The notes beneath the pieces are model-generated. The model ran no database searches and was not told where the DNA came from. It saw nothing but the letters and a program-made list of their open reading frames with translations. This document shows positions 41,423-50,995 of a DNA stretch of 64,000 bases, one piece after another. The stretch comes from Phytopythium helicoides (lineage: Eukaryota > Oomycota > Peronosporomycetes > Pythiales > Pythiaceae). The stretch is from contig JANFNE010000049.1 in assembly GCA_024867545.1 (NCBI GenBank), positions 124,001 to 188,000 on the forward strand, written 5' to 3'. Numbering within the stretch: position 1 is the stretch's first letter; each line of letters opens with the position of its first letter. Made by a program: the position numbers and the translations under genes.

Positions 41423-43828
41423 ATGTTCCTTAACGAGGTCAATGTTTGGTCACACCTGGAGCATCCACACATCGTACAGCTTCGAGGTGCTTGCCACATT
41501 CCTACACAGATCTGCGATTGCGTCGCCCGCCACAACAATTTTCACAGCTCCCTCAGTGTGAGCTCATCAAATTCAGCTCGACCAGCTCTTCAGCAGCGAT
41601 TCTTTGGCTGTGAGCTAGCGAGTGATGGCCAATTAGATCATAAGTTTGTGGAGAAGACCGCTAAAGCAATAGCCAAATCAAGGGAAGGTCAGAGCAACGA
41701 GCAACCAACTCAAGACGACAAAAATCAAGCAATTAAAATTGCATGGGAGAAACTGTACGAAGCAGCCCTGGGTCTTCAGTATCTGCACGATTGTGAAATT
41801 ATCCATGGTGATCTCAAAGGCGACAATATTCTAATCGGACGTGATGGGCGTGCTAAGGTGAGTGATTTCGGCCTGAGTACGTATTCTCGCCAGCACAAAT
41901 CTATCCGTACGACAGCAGCGTATGCATGGGTTGCGCTGGAATGTTTACCGCCTTCAAGAAGTGGCAACTCAAAATCAGCAGCGCCTCCATCGAAGGCATC
42001 CGACATCTACGCATTCGGAATTTGCATCTTTCAAGTCATTAGTGGATCTGTGCCGTTTATGTCAGATAATGCCCCCCTTCCCGCTTTGCCTAAGCTTAGG
42101 AAATTAAAGAAGGAGAATAATGGAGCCCCAGCATTCTCCAACAGTTTTTCTGGGGAGGAATGGAGGCGACTGGTGAAGGATATGTGCTGCATGGAACCGA
42201 GCCAACGCATCTCGATGAATGAAGTCATTTTGCGTATCGCTGAACTCCAAGGCACGAAAGTCAGTGCACGACGCAATCACCAGCAAATTGCAAACTACGA
42301 TGTAGATACAGAAAAGGCGATTACGAAGCTAGATATTCAATGCAGTGAGATGAGAGGTAGTGAAGTAATTGCTCGAAGTGTGCTCAACCGGCTGAAAACC
42401 ATTCAAGCTTCATTCGAGACCGCAGACGAGTGGAATTCTTTGGAGGAAAACTCCCAGCGCCGAGTTTTTGTGATTGAAGCGATGGCTCTTAAATCTCTAC
42501 TCAAGCAGTATGCTAGGAAGAGCGTGCTGATGGCCTTTGCGTCCAATTACTTGTTTGTGAAAGAAGCGCACGGTTTTCACGTCAGACTCGACAGCTTTCC
42601 TTCAATTTCATGTGAAGAGCTCACCGAGCTGGATACTTGGAAGGATGGATGGAGCGCCCTCGTCACTGAACAACAAGAACTGTTGTTTGGTTTAGTGTGT
42701 CAACTTGTCGAATCTGGAACAATTAGTATCGACAAGAACGTCGAGCCGGCGGCTCTGATGCTCCTTGACACACTGGTGAAGTGCGAGAAGTTGACTGTTG
42801 ATCATGAACCTCTCGAGCCAAACTATCTAGAGAATTTGAAGCAAGTATATCGCAAGCTGGTCAGCGAAAAAAGTCCCGAGCCGAAACCCTCACCTTGGTA
42901 CCTCCCCCGCGAGGTGATTCAGAGGCCTCGGCAGACCTTGCCATTTAGCCCAGGAACAATGGGTGTGGCTGAGGAAGCCTCGATGCTTTGGAAGGGGAAA
43001 CATCGGCGCGTGCTGGTGAAAGAGCTGAATTTTCCTACAATTAAACTCAGAGATATTCTTGAGCCTTCTGAAATCACAATGTTGGAGCCAATCGCTAAGT
43101 GGTATGGGTTGCCAGATCATCCCAACGTGATTAAGCTGCTTGGAGCTCACCATGTCTCGGCGCCAGTGTTTATTGTGAGTGAACTGGCGGTCTTCCGAAC
43201 ATTCATGGATTACTTTGCCAACAACGGTCACAAGTTGCTTTGGCGACTGTTTCTACAAGCAGCGACGGGACTGCAGCACCTCCACAAACACGACATCTTG
43301 CACACAAATCTCAAGATAACCAACCTCCTCGTTGACAGCAATGACAATCGAGAGTTAAATCCTAATGGGCTCGATGTGGTCGCAAAGGTATGCGACTTTG
43401 GATTAAAGGTTGTTTCCAACGTGTCGGCAAGGAGTAAAACGCGCATTGCACGTGAACTTGATGAATTCCGATGGCTTGCACCTGAAGTTCTCGGAATCGC
43501 TGAATCAATTCAACAACCTGTGCTTAGTCCAGCAGGTGACGTTTTTTCACTTGGGCGATGCATCCTGGCTGCAGTCACAGGTCAGACTCCATATCGCGAG
43601 ATCCCCGAAGACGAGTTTATATTAAAAATCGTGAGAGGCGAGCGATTCGATTTGCCAACAGTAAAGCAGCTAAATATGAAGCAGCGACGACTGATTGATG
43701 ATATGTGCTCTCCAAAACCGAAGGAGCGTCCAACGCTAGAGCGAGTGATCGAGCGGCTCCAGGAACTTGCCGACGACGAGGCAATACGAGAGAGGAGCAC
43801 AGACGTGGCCCCAAGCCCTACAGGTTGA
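41423..43828 (+). CDS. TKL kinase array, segment 6: kinase E (from alpha-C helix) and pseudokinase F
   Basis: 801 uninterrupted codons. It starts with the alpha-C region of kinase E (FLNEVNVWSHLEHPHIVQLRGACH). It then has an intact catalytic loop HGDLKGDN, DFGLS and SDIYAFGICIF, so E would be active if its N-lobe were in frame. A helical linker (about 42280-42880) ends PWYLPREV. Unit F (42920-43780) has HPNVIKLLGAHH, HTNLKITN with Asn in place of the catalytic Asp, DFGLK, and GDVFSLGRC, making it a likely pseudokinase. The protein ends normally at 43828. As it stands, translation from 41423 would give a protein lacking one N-lobe. Confidence 0.65.
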   Translation: MFLNEVNVWSHLEHPHIVQLRGACHIPTQICDCVARHNNFHSSLSVSSSNSARPALQQRFFGCELASDGQLDHKFVEKTAKAIAKSREGQSNEQPTQDDKNQAIKIAWEKLYEAALGLQYLHDCEIIHGDLKGDNILIGRDGRAKVSDFGLSTYSRQHKSIRTTAAYAWVALECLPPSRSGNSKSAAPPSKASDIYAFGICIFQVISGSVPFMSDNAPLPALPKLRKLKKENNGAPAFSNSFSGEEWRRLVKDMCCMEPSQRISMNEVILRIAELQGTKVSARRNHQQIANYDVDTEKAITKLDIQCSEMRGSEVIARSVLNRLKTIQASFETADEWNSLEENSQRRVFVIEAMALKSLLKQYARKSVLMAFASNYLFVKEAHGFHVRLDSFPSISCEELTELDTWKDGWSALVTEQQELLFGLVCQLVESGTISIDKNVEPAALMLLDTLVKCEKLTVDHEPLEPNYLENLKQVYRKLVSEKSPEPKPSPWYLPREVIQRPRQTLPFSPGTMGVAEEASMLWKGKHRRVLVKELNFPTIKLRDILEPSEITMLEPIAKWYGLPDHPNVIKLLGAHHVSAPVFIVSELAVFRTFMDYFANNGHKLLWRLFLQAATGLQHLHKHDILHTNLKITNLLVDSNDNRELNPNGLDVVAKVCDFGLKVVSNVSARSKTRIARELDEFRWLAPEVLGIAESIQQPVLSPAGDVFSLGRCILAAVTGQTPYREIPEDEFILKIVRGERFDLPTVKQLNMKQRRLIDDMCSPKPKERPTLERVIERLQELADDEAIRERSTDVAPSPTG

Positions 43829-44779
43829 CGAAAGCAGACACGTTGGAGATAGATTGCATTCCATATATGAATTTCAAGCTGTGTTGCTTCTTTCCCTTTT
43901 CGTACTTGATTGACACAACGACCTCAATCGAAATCGTGTCCGCATCGAAGAAACGATCCTGACGTGGCCGTTCGACTGGCGAAACATCACATCCTGCGTG
44001 TTCTGATTGGCTGTAGCACGTCACACGCGATTGCTGATTCGCTGAAAGTTGCGTTATCAGACAGTTTCTGCACGGCCGAACCCCACCCACACCCCGCGAT
44101 GATCGCTCCGACCGCTGTCCTTTCTGCCGGAGCCCCGCGCCATCGGAATAAGATCGCGCCGCCGACATGGCTACACCCGTTGCTACGTCACTGATAACTC
44201 CACGTTGAAGAGCTCTTGGTCATCTACGGTACCACTCGCCACTGCGCTCCATCAGCTCGGATCCATCGCTGCAGAGCTGCGTTTTGAGCCTCGTTGAAGC
44301 CAACAGCCTGCGTTGTGTCTGGTCTACGTCGTCGATGCACCTGTGCCGCACTGCGCTGCTGTCCTGTTGTCGCTCTTCCGTTCATGAGCGCAGCGCCAAA
44401 GGATCTCGAGGGTTTGCAACGCTATTTTTTTTTTTTTTCAAATCTCGTCCTTTGCTTCGCTGGTGCACGATGATCGGCAGCTCAATCCTCATTCGACTCC
44501 ACGGAACGATCTTTTGCGCCACGCACGCGTTGTGTTTTTGCCAATTCAGCGAGTCTGTCCATTTCGCAGCGCGCTTCCGCGCCGCCCAGCTCCTCTGCCA
44601 GATGCATTACAGCCGATTTGCAATCCCACGTTCGCCACCGTCAGCATCCACGAGCACCCGACTGACTTCCTCGCTCGCTCGCCAACTTTCTCTCAGCCTC
44701 TGTCGCCACCACCTTCACTCTTTCCACCTCCATCTCCGCCTTCCATCTCTCTCCCCTTCTCTTCCAGTAAACTCCCGCT
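43829..44779. other. Intergenic region after the kinase array
   Basis: No gene seen. It holds a T-run near 44425-44439 and pyrimidine-rich sequence near 44690-44760, which is the 3' flank of the minus-strand small membrane protein. Confidence 0.4.
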
Positions 44780-44977
44780 TCACTTGCGCTTCTTGTGCTG
44801 ATGCGTCAAACTCCGCCGCACTCGCATCTCCTGCTGCAGCCGCTTGACCCGCGCGCGAGGCAAAAACCACTCGGCCAGCGCCACATACAGCACCAGCAGC
44901 AGCAGCACAACACCAAGCAGCACCCAGGGCCCACCCAGGTGCTCCAGCGTCTCGCCGAACGACTCGCCGTCGCCCAT
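44780..44977 (-). CDS. Very small membrane protein, 65 residues, unknown
   Basis: From the ATG at 44977: MGDGESFGETLEHLGG, then a strong membrane helix (PWVLLGVVLLLLVLYVALAEWF), then a very basic tail (LPRARVKRLQQEMRVRRS...HKKRK). The acidic start and basic end predict the C-terminus in the cytosol. The length, single helix and dilysine-like KKRK end resemble small ER membrane subunits, but I cannot place it in a family. The frame is open upstream to 45061, without an obvious better start. Confidence 0.5.
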   Translation of the reverse strand: MGDGESFGETLEHLGGPWVLLGVVLLLLVLYVALAEWFLPRARVKRLQQEMRVRRSLTHQHKKRK

Positions 44978-45590
44978 ACTCCAACCACGCCACGCGTCGA
45001 CCCAAGGGGGCGATCTTGACGTTGAATATGGACTTGCGCAGGGCAGGTTATCATTTTTCAAAGGTCTTTTACCCCTGGCCCTCCCCGACTCCTACCGCTT
45101 CCCAGCCAATCGCTGTCGATCTTGTAAAACCTCCGTGTCGAGGTTTTTTCAAAGCATACAAATTCCAAGATAAAGGGGCTCCGTAATCCGCAGATGGGGG
45201 ATTCGGGGGGGGCTCGGGGTTTTGGAGCCCCGGCCGGACGACATTCAAAAAGCGCCGAGCAATCGGCAACAGACACGGCGAGCGCGCGCGAACGAGACGG
45301 ACGCCCCGCGGGCAACTTGCAGCGCCCGCAGCCAGCGGCCAGCGCAGCTAGCGACACGGTCGGCGCGCCGCGCCCGCAGCTCCAAGCAGCAGCGGCGGCA
45401 GCAGCGCTCCGCAGACGTCGAGCCGGAGCGTGCGTTAATCGTCTCGTCGTTCTTATTGTTCGGGGCGCGGGCGCCGGCCACACGTGGTGGGTGGAGCGCT
45501 AACCGCCGCTTTCGTGGCCCACAGCAGCTCGCGCGCGGATAAGAAGACGGGGATCAGCAGGTTGGTTGCACTTTTGCAAGCGCGGTCGAG
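44978..45590. other. Divergent intergenic region
   Basis: A GC-rich region between the small membrane protein (-) and the Myb protein (+), presumably a shared promoter region. It contains a short hairpin AAACCTC...GAGGTTT near 45127-45147. No gene is supported. Confidence 0.4.
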
Positions 45591-48219
45591 ATGGAGGAGC
45601 TGACGGATGGTGATGGTGGTGGCGATGACGACCGCAGCGCGGCGCAGCTGGACGCGCGATATAGATACTCGCCAGGCGCGGACAGGAGCGCGGCACGTGG
45701 GCTGCCTGGCGCTGACTTCCGGAGGCGATTGGGGCGGCCGAGGCGCGCCAAGTCGAGCGCGAACCCAGCGACGAGACAGGTGAGCGGGGCGAGGTCGGCG
45801 CCGGTGGAAAAATCGCGCAGTGACGGAAAACGCGATCGCGCGCGGTTGAACCCTGGCGCCGAGCGGGTTGAAACGTGGCTGGTTGATTGACGATGGCCGT
45901 GGTGGACTATTTGCAGACGCGGGTTTATTTTCTGCACGTGGAGCGGTCGAGGACCCTCAAGATAGACGCAGGCCATGCCGCGCGCAGCGCTCAAGTCGGT
46001 CGTCGGCGCGGCGGCGAATGAACAGAACCAGCAGCCGGCGCACCACGAGCAGCAGCACGCGGTGGTCGGGATGCAGCAGCAATTGAAGGAGCATGAGCAG
46101 CAGCAGGCCCAGCAGCAGGCCCAGCAGTTGCACCAACAGCTACAGCAGCATCAACTGCAGCACTTGCAGCAGCAGCAGCACCAGTTTCAAATTCAGCAGC
46201 AACAACAGCAACAGGCTCAACAGATCCAGCAGCAGCTTCAGCAGCAAGCCCAACAGCTCCAGCAGCAGAACCTGCAGTACAACCAGTCCCTTCAGGTGCC
46301 CTCGAGCATGCCGATCGCACCAAGCGCAGTTGGAGCCAATATGGTACCAACTCCGTCGATTCAAGTTGCGGCTGCTGGTGGGTACGCTTTCCCACGGAAT
46401 ACTCCAGAGCTCGCCTGTGAAAATGTCGGGGAACGAATCAAGGGCAAGCGGAGAAAGTACTGTCCTCATGAGGTCACGGCGCTGATACTTGGCGTCCAGC
46501 GGTATGCCGACGACAGCTGCCCGTGGAGCTCGATCCTGCGGGATCCGAATCTCGGTCACTTGTTTCATGGACGTAGTGGTGTAGATCTCAAGGACAAATG
46601 GCGGACACTGATCAAGTCGCGGCCAGAGCTTGCGACGTATACGGAGAACAGAAAAAACCACCGCAAGTACCGTCCGTTCTCGGCATCGGAGGAGCGCGCT
46701 CTCATGGAAGGCGTGAAGAAGTACAACGGACAACGCAACGTATGGTCGCTCATTTTGATTGACAAGGATCTGGGCCCGCAGTTTAACGACCGATCCAACG
46801 TGCAGCTGAAGGACAAGTTTCGTACGATGCGGCGATCCGGGACAACTTCTTCGCTGGTGGTTTCCAATCCGTCAAGCCGAAGATCTTCCACTTCAACTCC
46901 TACATCCGCATCCCGCCAAGAAGCTGCTAACTCCGCTGCTGTTTCGAGTCGCCCACTGACTCCGACAACTTCAGCTGCGCTTTCTGCGGCCATGTCGGCA
47001 GCGGTCAATAGTCGAAATAATGCCAGCGTCGCAGCAGCAAGTCAGCAGGCAGCAAGCTTGCTAGTTCAGCAGAGCAACAACGCGGCCTCTGCTCTTTTCG
47101 CAGATCCGAGCATGTACTTGGGAGGCACATACGCCATCCCGCACCACATCCCCCAGTTGGCACAGTCCCCAAGTATTACTCTCCAGCAAATGACCGTGCA
47201 GCAGCCTCGTCAGCCGCAACAATCAGCGGCACATGTGCAGCAGCAGCAGCACGCTCAGGCCCAGGCACATGCAATTGCGCAGGCGCAAGCTCGCGCTGCG
47301 CAAGCGCAGATGGCGCAGCTTCAGGCACAACAGCAACTTCGAACTCAGACGCAGCAGCAACAGTCGCAGCAGCAATCCAAGCAGCAGTACCAGATGATGA
47401 GTGTGCCTGGGACCTCTTTTGGTGCGGGGATGTCTGGGTACCAGTTGATAGGCAACCAGCTCGTTCCACCACAAGCACTGTATTATATGCAACCAACCAC
47501 TCAGCCTCAGCAGCATCACCCACAGCAGCAGCAACAACAGCAGCAACAGCAGCAGCAGCAGCAGCAGCAACAACAACAACAACAGCAACAGCAACAACAA
47601 ATACAGCAGCAGCAACAACAACAACAGCAACAGCAATTACAGCAGCTTCAGCATCGACAGTTGCAACAGCAGCAACAGCATCAACTCGCTGTGGCAGTTC
47701 TTGCTCACCATCAGCAGCAGCAGCAACAGTTACAGAAGCAGCAGCAGGAGCAACAACAGCAGCATGAGCAAGCTGGACGGGGTCGAGGAGGACAAGGAGG
47801 AAGAGGGGCAGGAGCAGGGGGACGAGGAGGTAGTGTTGGAGTACGCGGAGGACGGGGAGGTCGGGGCGGTGGCATCGCCGGAAGCATTCGCACCGACAAG
47901 GATGCTGGCGGTGATTTGAAGCCGAGCCCTGTGTCCCCACCGATAGAGAGCCTCATCCAGATACCCGGCGGTGTCAACAGCTCCACATCTTCAGTGACAG
48001 TCAGCAGTGATGGAGCAGGTGCGTTACCAGCAAGCATGGTTTGTACAATTCGCACTCTTTCCATCAGTCGTTGACGTCTCCGATTGTTTTGCTGTTCAGA
48101 TCGCGGGCATTCCCGGATTATATAGGAACACATTCTTCGGAACCGATAGTAGCAGTAGCGAGCCGGGCGGCTCCCGCGTGATTGATATCTCCTCTGCCCG
48201 TATTATCCTCGACAAGTGA
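45591..48219 (+). CDS. Two-repeat telobox-type Myb protein with polyQ and RGG tracts
   Basis: Proposed CDS is join(45591..45779,45972..48038,48100..48219), 791 residues. Intron 1 (192 nt, CAG|GTGAGC to GACGCAG) and intron 2 (61 nt, GTTTGT to GTTCAG, with a TTGAC branch-like site) are both phase 0. The central exon is open from 45972 to 48074. Counting from its ATG at 45975: glutamine-rich 21-107; Myb repeat 1 about 159-215 with VDLKDKWRTL; Myb repeat 2 about 230-286 with VQLKDKFRTM. The x-DLKDKWR third helix is the telobox seen in telomere-repeat binding proteins. Long CAG/CAA glutamine runs follow (nt 47490-47780), then an RGG-like segment (GRGRGGQGGRG...). The first exon could instead be 5'UTR, and without intron 2 the protein would end at 48074. 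Confidence 0.72.
47518..47640 (+). repeat. CAG/CAA repeat encoding polyglutamine
   Basis: An almost uninterrupted run of CAG and CAA codons inside the Myb protein gene, broken once by an isoleucine codon (ATA). The mixed codons would limit slippage compared with pure CAG. Confidence 0.9.
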
Positions 48220-48746
48220 AGCGCAACAACTCCCGCTCCCGCCTTGGTTGAGCGAGCCAGTCCACATTCGAGACGGGGAGAGGACCGTCGCGTCCGAGCA
48301 TCAGTCCCGGCGGTAGGCAGCGCCACTGCGCCATAACCAGCGAGAGATCCTCCTCAGTAATTGTACCATCAGCATTTTGACCCTCACTTCGCGCGTGTTG
48401 TCATTCTGTTTGATCAATGTGGTAAGCATGGCGAATGCAATCGATCGAGTGCATCATTGTTGTTGCTGGAGATGATATGGTGAGTGCTGGTCGATTCGTC
48501 CGTTACGTAACAGGAGTGAAGGTTTCTGTACCCATTATCGATGACACGCACCTACATCCTCGACAGTTGAACCGCTGCATACATTTTTCAAGTGAGCAGC
48601 TCCTCTCCAGCCACGGGCACCCAGAACAGGTTCTGCAAATGTCGCGGCACCGCCGTGACAATGGCTACAGCTGGCGCTGCGTTTCGCGAAGGTCTCATTT
48701 TAGATTCTCGCGAGTGAGGCCCACACACCAAGCAGCAGCAGCAGCA
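48220..48746. other. Intergenic region before PH-like protein 1
   Basis: No gene. The frame of PH-like protein 1 is open through part of it (from 48435), but that extension has no homology to the paralogue and is judged non-coding. A CAG run (48731-48746) lies directly before the start codon. Confidence 0.4.
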
Positions 48747-49358
48747 ATGGCTCACCTCGCTCCCCTCCACCCGTTCGAGCACGGTTTCAGCAAGAAGATG
48801 CGGTCTCCAGCGGCTTCGCTATCGCCGACATCTTCGCTCCGCGAGACGCTGCTGTGCTCCGAGATGTCAATGTCCTCGACTGCGCCGACCATTAGCGACT
48901 GGATGTACTGGCAGCGCGACCGCAACTGCTGGACCAAGGTGTTCGCTGTGCTACACCACGAGTTCCTGTGGCTCCTCAAGTGTCAGAAGCCTGGCTCCCG
49001 CAGCGTCATCGTGCAGCTAGCCGTCGCAAGCGCGAGCTCGGTCGACGGCCGCTCTCTTCTGGTGACCGACCCGAACGGAGAGAGCGTGGAGCTGTGGCTC
49101 ACTGGCGACGACGCTGCTCCAGTTTGGCTGGATGCGCTACTCGACGCGGCTGAGCTCACGCGCGAGTTCTTTGGCAAGCACCCCGAAGCCGCGCACCTCG
49201 AATCTCTGCCTCGCGAGAGCTTCTACCGCGGGACACTGGTCGAGTTCCGCCGCGAATCAAGACGCGACCGGTGCCGCCGGTACCTTCACAAGATCGCCGA
49301 GTGCTGGAGACAGCACCTCCACGGCCACGACCACGACAACGAAGCGACGACTGCATGA
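48747..49358 (+). CDS. PH-like domain protein 1
   Basis: 203 residues from the ATG at 48747 (MAHLAPLHPFEHG). The region DWMYWQRDRNCWTKVFAVLHHEFLWLLK (from about residue 50) has the first strands of a pleckstrin-homology-like fold, with the invariant-type tryptophan near its end (WLDALLDAAEL). The protein at 50996-52006 has the same block (DWVYWQRD...CWTRVFAVYKASQLWLY), so the two are paralogues. A basic C-terminal helix (RRESRRDRCRRYLHK) follows. PH domains bind phosphoinositides or proteins at membranes. Lipid binding here is inference. Confidence 0.7.
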   Translation: MAHLAPLHPFEHGFSKKMRSPAASLSPTSSLRETLLCSEMSMSSTAPTISDWMYWQRDRNCWTKVFAVLHHEFLWLLKCQKPGSRSVIVQLAVASASSVDGRSLLVTDPNGESVELWLTGDDAAPVWLDALLDAAELTREFFGKHPEAAHLESLPRESFYRGTLVEFRRESRRDRCRRYLHKIAECWRQHLHGHDHDNEATTA

Positions 49359-49485
49359 AATGCACGAGCGACATGCCGAAAAGTAGGAACCCAGTAGTGT
49401 AGAAGGCGTTTCGCCGTATTTATGAGGTGTCGTCGGGCGGAGAAAGCCGACGGAAGCTAAAGAGACGGCACCAATGTGAATCTTG

Positions 49486-50019
49486 ATGTTTCGAGCACAA
49501 TTCTTCCTCATCCTTGCGCTCGTAGCCAGGCTAGGAGTCATCGGCATCCACACGCTTCGCCTCGATTCAAGTGCCACGGGGTCACCGAATCTCCGCCAAA
49601 GCCCCGCTAGAGAAATTCGGAGCCACGAATCTCTCCATGCCGTCATCTTCTCGGTGCGCTGGCAGATCACTACATCATCCGCCTCTCCACTCGAGATAGC
49701 GCTCAGCGATGCGGAAAACCCGCTGGTAACACGGCCAATGTGCGCTGATCGTCGACCATCGCTGCAAGCGGAAGCTGCTGCGAAAGCTGCTGTTCGCGCG
49801 CAGTCGCTTTTCGCCACACGAAAGCACATCACCGGCGAAAAGTATCTTTCGCGACCACAAGTCCAACTTGAACGTGCAATGCTAGACTCGCTCGACCAAC
49901 GTGGCATGATCATCGCAGTGATGACGATGTCGCGGCCAGAAACGTCCCGGGGACTTCGTGGCTCCGAGTCACTTGAGATCGGTGCACGGCCGTGCTCGCC
50001 CTGTCGGGCCATCGTATAG
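49486..50019 (+). CDS. Possible small secreted protein, unknown
   Basis: A 177-residue frame from the ATG at 49486. The first ~22 residues (MFRAQFFLILALVARLGVIGIH) look like a signal peptide. The rest is arginine- and serine-rich without cysteine pairs or a recognisable motif; there is no RxLR or LxLFLAK. A longer frame exists on the opposite strand, with no homology. It may be spurious. No initiator is evident. Confidence 0.28.
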   Translation: MFRAQFFLILALVARLGVIGIHTLRLDSSATGSPNLRQSPAREIRSHESLHAVIFSVRWQITTSSASPLEIALSDAENPLVTRPMCADRRPSLQAEAAAKAAVRAQSLFATRKHITGEKYLSRPQVQLERAMLDSLDQRGMIIAVMTMSRPETSRGLRGSESLEIGARPCSPCRAIV

Positions 50020-50995
50020 CGTGTTGGCCCGCTTTGTTCACGCTTGAGGCCATTGAGACACTGGTCAGCGCCAGCAGAGCCACAGAACCGCCCAATCTCC
50101 CGAGATATTGGTGGCCTGAAGCTCGCAATCGTCGATTCCAGCTGGTGGTCAAAGATCGCGCCTCTTGAATCATTACTCACCCCATATGGTGCCACGTAAC
50201 ACTACTCTAGTCTACTGATTTAGACATAATTTGGACGCGTGTCTATCCCGTTGATGGACGCCAGCCAGTCCGACAGGCGCACCTAGTACTATTTGAGCCG
50301 GCCGATTTCCGTATCACGAGGAGGTTGGCCGAGCTCGACTAGACCGCTGGTAATGGCCCCATGGCCGGTGGATTTTCCCCGTATCAACACTATGAGTGGA
50401 CGAACTGCACGACAGGACAGCGGCCCCGCCCTACAGCGCGGGTGCTTACAGCAGCGGTCTGACTCAATCGCACCCTCCGCCTGCTGCATCGTTCCATTTT
50501 TTTTCTCCTGCGGCACAAACCACTTGCGCTCAGTATGGGGACCGGCGGCCCGGCCAGCTCACCGGCTCGCGAGCACCCTACCTGGCTTCGCGCTCCGGCT
50601 ATTCTCAAATCAAGGTGTTTTTTCCCATCCCCACTTCATTTACCTATATTTCAAATCGCCACTTTATCCCATCCCCACCTCCTTTCGGCACCGCTACCCT
50701 ATCAAATTTTACATTTTCAAAACAAGGTGTGGCCCCTCTGCACTCGGCTGTCGCGCCCAGCCGGTCCATCTTCGCCTCTTCTGCCGCGCACCAGCCAATC
50801 ACCGCGCGTCGCTGAACCACTGCCCTCTCTCTGCGCCAATCAGATCGCGGCGTCGTAAAGCGAGGCCGCGACCCCAAGCACTCGGGCACTCGGCTGGTCC
50901 GCCGCTCACTTCTCCTCCTCTCGGCCGCTCCCTCGAGCGCTCCGCTCGACAGGATTCGGCCCGCCAGTCGACAACTCGCGCCGGGCAATGGCGAG
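50020..50995. other. Intergenic region before PH-like protein 2
   Basis: No supported gene. The 200 bp before the start contain two CCAAT boxes (GCCAATCACC near 50793 and GCCAATCAGA near 50838), consistent with a promoter. Confidence 0.4.

Noticed and set aside
41299..41423. Possible intron in kinase E
   Set aside because: The downstream frame is closed by TGA at 41408-41410 and there is no AG acceptor between it and the alpha-C helix codons.
47176..47940. 254-codon minus-strand frame rich in Val/Ala
   Set aside because: Shadow of the CAG/CAA polyglutamine tract on the plus strand.
49486..50019. RxLR effector
   Set aside because: A signal-peptide-like start exists, but there is no RxLR-dEER arrangement; kept only as a low-confidence secreted protein.
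49257..50195. 312-codon minus-strand frame
   Set aside because: Overlaps the 3' end of PH-like protein 1 on the other strand and has no recognisable domain or promoter.
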